64,000 nucleotides of DNA, taken from contig NC_054083.1 in the NCBI RefSeq assembly GCF_017562075.2, positions 42,993,269 through 43,057,268 of the forward strand, in the 5' to 3' direction. Below are positions 60,805 to 64,000 of the stretch, piece by piece (within the stretch, counting starts at the first letter, position 1; each line of letters opens with the position of its first letter). The DNA is from Anopheles merus (Eukaryota; Arthropoda; Insecta; Diptera; Culicidae). Below the pieces are notes generated by a model, which searched no databases, had not been told where the DNA came from, and was given only the letters and a program-made list of their open reading frames with translations. A program made the translations under genes and the position numbers.

Positions 60805-60884
60805 GGTGTAACCCTTGCCGAGGTGCTGGACTACGAAAACGTTCTACAAGAATGTAAAAGCCAGAATCCCAAGCTGATACAATA
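60805..60884 (+). CDS. PPP6R: PP6 regulatory subunit, coding exon 2
   Basis: Acceptor CCAG at 60801-60804 and donor GTGAGT at 60885. It encodes GVTLAEVLDYENVLQECKSQ and continues to a split Tyr codon (TA here, C in exon 3). The motif VLQECKSQNPKLI is strongly characteristic of SAPS-domain N-termini. The preceding intron is only 73 nt, typical of small dipteran introns. Confidence 0.93.
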
Positions 60885-60965
60885 GTGAGTAGGAGCACTG
60901 AGCCCTTCTGTTCCTGAGCACGAATGACATTGTTTGTTTTTCTTCCCCTCCCATCCTGTCCGCAG

Positions 60966-61410
60966 CTTAAATCGCACCGAAAACTTCGATGCGCTGATCG
61001 ATCTCATCATACAGGAGCCGGCCGCCGATTTGGACGACAATATACGCTTCATGCATTCCAACATGGCGTGCGAAATACTGACCAGCGATGTGCCGTCCTT
61101 CAAAACGCACCTCGTCGAGAACCAGAACTTCCTGAACAAGCTGTACAGCTTCCTGGTGAAGGAGCCGCCGCTCAACCCGCTGCTGACCTCGTTCTTCTGC
61201 AAAACGTTCGGCATGCTGATCGCGAAGCAGAACGAGCAGGACTACTTCTCCTACAAATCTGTGTGCCTGCAAGTATTAGAGTTTATCAAGTCGAAGAAAG
61301 GTTTCCTGCCGTCGATGCTGAAGCACTTTGGCAACCAGGTCGTCAGCGATCTGCTGCTCTCCCACATCACCGACATCGAGGATGCCGAGCTCAAGTCCGA
61401 ACTGTTGGAG
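60966..61410 (+). CDS. PPP6R: PP6 regulatory subunit, coding exon 3 (SAPS core)
   Basis: Acceptor GCAG at 60962-60965 and donor GTATGA at 61411. It completes the split Tyr and adds 148 codons in phase 0. It carries the SAPS helical-repeat core, with diagnostic stretches such as ACEILTSDV, NKLYSFLVKEPPLNPLLTSF and FLPSMLKHFG. The helices alternate hydrophobic and charged residues as expected of an armadillo/HEAT-like fold. No transmembrane or signal sequence is visible, consistent with a cytosolic and nuclear protein. Confidence 0.95.
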
Positions 61411-61485
61411 GTATGAGGCGGCAAATGCGCTGTGTGTGTGTGTGCTTGGTGCTAATGATTTTGTCCAATTTTGCCCTCCCAACAG

Positions 61486-61633
61486 TGGCTGAACGAGCAG
61501 AAGCTGGTGGCCGAAATCATTGCCTTACTCAAGCAGCCGGGCCAGGACCAGAAGCATTACAATGCTTCCCAGTTCCTCATCGAGCTCATCAAGATCAGCC
61601 GGTGTAAGCGCCAGAACGAGCAGCAGGACAAAG
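61486..61633 (+). CDS. PPP6R: PP6 regulatory subunit, coding exon 4
   Basis: Acceptor ACAG at 61482-61485 and donor GTGTGT at 61634; 75-nt intron before it. It encodes WLNEQKLVAEIIALLKQPGQ and then YNASQFLIELIKISR, both recognisable in SAPS proteins. It ends after the first base (G) of a codon. That base can be joined either to the cassette exon at 62402 (making Glu) or directly to the exon at 63286 (making Val), both in frame. Confidence 0.94.
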
Positions 61634-62401
61634 GTGTGTATGCAATGACAATAATGGATGTGTGAACATCCCCTTTCGTGTGTTTGCTCCAGAAGTGAAC
61701 GTTGATTTTTGCAAATTTTGAAACGTTTGCCTAAAGACTTGTTTTCCCCCTTAGGTTTGGGTTTGTTTCTAATTTTTGTGTTCCATTCCATTTCATTGTG
61801 TGATTCATATACCACCCTCCCTTTGCGAATCACGTCAAACAAACCCACATAGCATTGTTTTATGCTTGTGCTTGTGGCATATTTTGATTTACTTAGCTTT
61901 GGCATTTAAAAAGAATACGTTTTCTTACAGACAAAGCAGCTTGGTTAGGCTTGTCTATTTTTTTTGTTATTTTCCTTTAATATTATTTTTCAATTATTCG
62001 CTTTCCCATAAACAACACGCACCTACACTACTACACAATTGCATTTCTTTTAAAACTTCACTGTTTTCTTTCTTTTTCTCTCTCTCTCTCTCTCTCTTCT
62101 CCCACTGTCTTTCGCACACGAAACTTCCCCCACGCGCGGTTTGTTGTTAAACTAAACCAAACCCTCCCGCCCGCCGCCCCGAAAAATCAAATCCAAAAAT
62201 GCCACAACAACACAACAATAATGCACACACCTCCGCCCCCACCCACCACCAATCGTCCCATCTCTTCAATGGTGAATGATGCGCTTGATGCATCCGCACT
62301 GCGTGCTGTAACCTAACCGACCGAAAATAACTGTATGAAACCCCCAAAATTGCGTGTATGTGTGTGTGTGTTCTTTCATCGGCATTTACCTGTTGCCTTA
62401 G

Positions 62402-62548
62402 AAGGGACGTTCCGACTGCAAAGTACTTGTAAGCGGATCGACAATCTGAAATCCAAAATTCTCCCTAACGAACTGAAAACGATTTTCAACTTCAACCTAA
62501 GCAGTACCATTCCATCGATTCTGGGCAAGATTTCGTCTCGCTTTCAAG
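62402..62548 (+). CDS. PPP6R: Candidate 49-codon cassette exon of the PP6 regulatory subunit
   Basis: An open 147-nt segment between TTAG (62398-62401) and donor GTAATA (62549), entered and left in phase 1. Inclusion or skipping therefore leaves the rest of the protein unchanged. The peptide contains FRLQSTCKRIDNLKSKILPN and is helical-looking and basic. Vertebrate family members, as I recall them, run directly from the sequence of exon 4 to that of exon 6 with no such insert, so this would be an insect- or lineage-specific addition inside the SAPS domain. It sits in the middle of a 1.65-kb intron. It could instead be a chance open stretch. Confidence 0.55.
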
Positions 62549-63285
62549 GTAATATACAATGTACCACAACCCACCCCGTACACACTCACACACACACACA
62601 GTCAACCCTCCAGTTTCCGTTTCGTTTTTTTTTTTGTTTTTTTTTGTTCTTTTTCTGCATCGTTTGGTCGAATTGTTGCAACATATTTTGCCGATTTCGG
62701 CCGATTCCTTGGCACACAACACACAAACACACACAATTCCCTAGTTACTTTAAACTTTGAACCAGCAGCGCACGGCCTTTACATGTGTGTGAGGAGTGTG
62801 TATTAGCTAACACAGGTGGTTTTTTGAGTTTGATTTCTTACATTTTATTTGGACTGTTTGGACCATTTTGCACACACAATCGCGCTGTACTCGCAAAGAT
62901 GTTCCTTATCCTTCTTCAGGTTGTTTCGCTTTTCTTTGTTGCGTTTATGTTTTTGTTTTGTTTTTTGTTTGTTTTGTGTGTTTGTTGTTTTAGGTTCAGT
63001 CTTATTTTCCCTTCGTCCTGCTCGTTGCTGACTTCAATTCATTTTTATTTCACTCGTACACTTGCATCATTGCCACGAAAATCCCACAGAAGATCTTTAA
63101 ACAGCACTCGTTTGTTGCCATATCCTGTCGTGCGTTGCACGTTTGAAAGTTCTTCTGATTGGATTTTACCTACACAACACCATCTGCGGATGATCGTTCT
63201 TCCCTGTTTTCCCTGCCCTCCATGCCGTGAAACGCGCACTAAACGGTTATGTTACTTTATTTTCTTTCTTAAACTTATTTTCCAG

Positions 63286-63430
63286 TTACCTCGGACCCGA
63301 TTCTAGACACACTGGAAAGTGAAGAAACAACGAAACAGCTGCTCGACATCATTCTCGAAGCAAATGGCGAAGAAAGTGCAATCATTGCCGGAATTCAAAT
63401 CATCTTAAGACTGCTAGAAAACACGATAAT
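63286..63430 (+). CDS. PPP6R: PP6 regulatory subunit, coding exon 6
   Basis: Acceptor CCAG at 63282-63285 with a T-rich tract, donor GTGAGT at 63431. It encodes TSDPILDTLESEETTKQLLD and ends in SAIIAGIQIILRLLENT, closely following the DPLLATLE and SAIVSAIQILLTLLE blocks of family members. It ends in phase 2 (split Ile codon). Confidence 0.94.
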
Positions 63431-63519
63431 GTGAGTACCAAGGGGCCCTCACGGGCTGCTTGGGAACGCAGTTCTTATACCGTTTTTTTTTTTTTTTATT
63501 TAACCTAATCCCGCTACAG

Positions 63520-63661
63520 CCAGGAACCGGTCTCGGATACGGCACTGCAAATTGTGATCGATGCGGAGAAGGAGCACCACGATCTGGTCGTGGCGCATCT
63601 GGCCAGCGTTATCAAGCTGCGCGTTGCCGACCTTGTCGCGATCCTCAAGAACCCGCCTGCG
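63520..63661 (+). CDS. PPP6R: PP6 regulatory subunit, coding exon 7
   Basis: Acceptor ACAG at 63516-63519 and donor GTAAGC at 63662. It completes the split Ile and adds 47 codons ending VADLVAILKNPPA. The pattern of amphipathic helices continues the SAPS repeats. Confidence 0.93.
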
Positions 63662-63754
63662 GTAAGCACTACTCCTACCCCCTTCCACCTTCTCCCCACC
63701 CTGCTAGGCTCGGTATATTGATATTGTGTGTGTATGTGTGTTCGATTACCACAG

Positions 63755-63873
63755 AAACCGGACATAGTTACCACCTTCGGCACACTGTCACCACCGCTGG
63801 GCAACGTGAGACTTCAGATTTGCTATCTATTTACAGTATTAATAGAGACGGAAAACAAAGAACTTATTGCCGC
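63755..63873 (+). CDS. PPP6R: PP6 regulatory subunit, coding exon 8
   Basis: Acceptor ACAG at 63751-63754 and donor GTAAGT at 63874. It encodes a stretch containing TLSPPLGNVRLQICYLFTVL, matching the conserved PPVGNTRL-type segment of SAPS proteins. It ends with two bases of a split Ala codon. Confidence 0.93.
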
Positions 63874-63966
63874 GTAAGTCGCCCTTGTGGAACGGGCCAC
63901 AATTCTGGTTCTCTTGCACTAAACCACACACTCACTCTCGCTTTCGCTCCCGTTCTCAATTTGCAG

Positions 63967-64000
63967 GATTTGTGAAACGGACTATTTCGACACCTTGCTC
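63967..64000 (+). CDS. PPP6R: PP6 regulatory subunit, coding exon 9 (partial, runs off window)
   Basis: Acceptor GCAG at 63963-63966. It completes the split Ala codon and continues with ICETDYFDTLL to the window edge. The remaining SAPS domain and the acidic, disordered C-terminus expected of the family lie beyond 64000. Confidence 0.9.

Overview
This is eukaryotic, insect-like DNA, most probably from a mosquito and plausibly an anopheline. The grounds are spliced genes with consensus GT/AG introns, very long gene-free AT-leaning DNA full of dinucleotide repeats, and two fly/mosquito-type genes. The species is inferred; nothing in the window fixes it. There is no sign of bacterial, phage or CRISPR content, and I found no RNA gene I would defend.

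Layout, all on the + strand. (1) Positions 1-46874 hold no convincing coding exon. Because the first bab exon at 46875 starts inside a split codon and the BTB-encoding part of the gene is absent, this block is best read as one giant intron of bric-a-brac, at least 46.8 kb long. It carries large CA/GT microsatellites, a strong candidate recursive splice site at 3850/3851, a 251-bp TA-flanked MITE-like element at 25479, perfect palindromes, and some old repeat-like islands. (2) 46875-49796 carries the last two coding exons of bric-a-brac (bab), a BTB/pipsqueak-type transcription factor. The first exon encodes the psq helix-turn-helix and an AT-hook. The second encodes a long low-complexity C-terminus ending in a SUMO-consensus motif. 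The intron between them holds a 479-bp TA-flanked inverted-repeat element built from two 205-bp tandem units. (3) 49797 to about 56030 is A-rich and ORF-free and is read as an unusually long bab 3' UTR. (4) About 56030-60177 is intergenic or promoter DNA. (5) 60675-64000 holds the 5' half of a PP6 regulatory-subunit (SAPS-domain) gene, in eight constitutive exons plus one frame-preserving candidate cassette exon. The gene runs off the right edge.

The two genes are unrelated in function. bab is a developmental DNA-binding regulator in a large noncoding domain. The PP6R homologue is a compact housekeeping-type gene encoding a phosphatase scaffold. The most interesting signals are the recursive splice site, the nested MITE, the cassette exon, and the very long 3' UTR.
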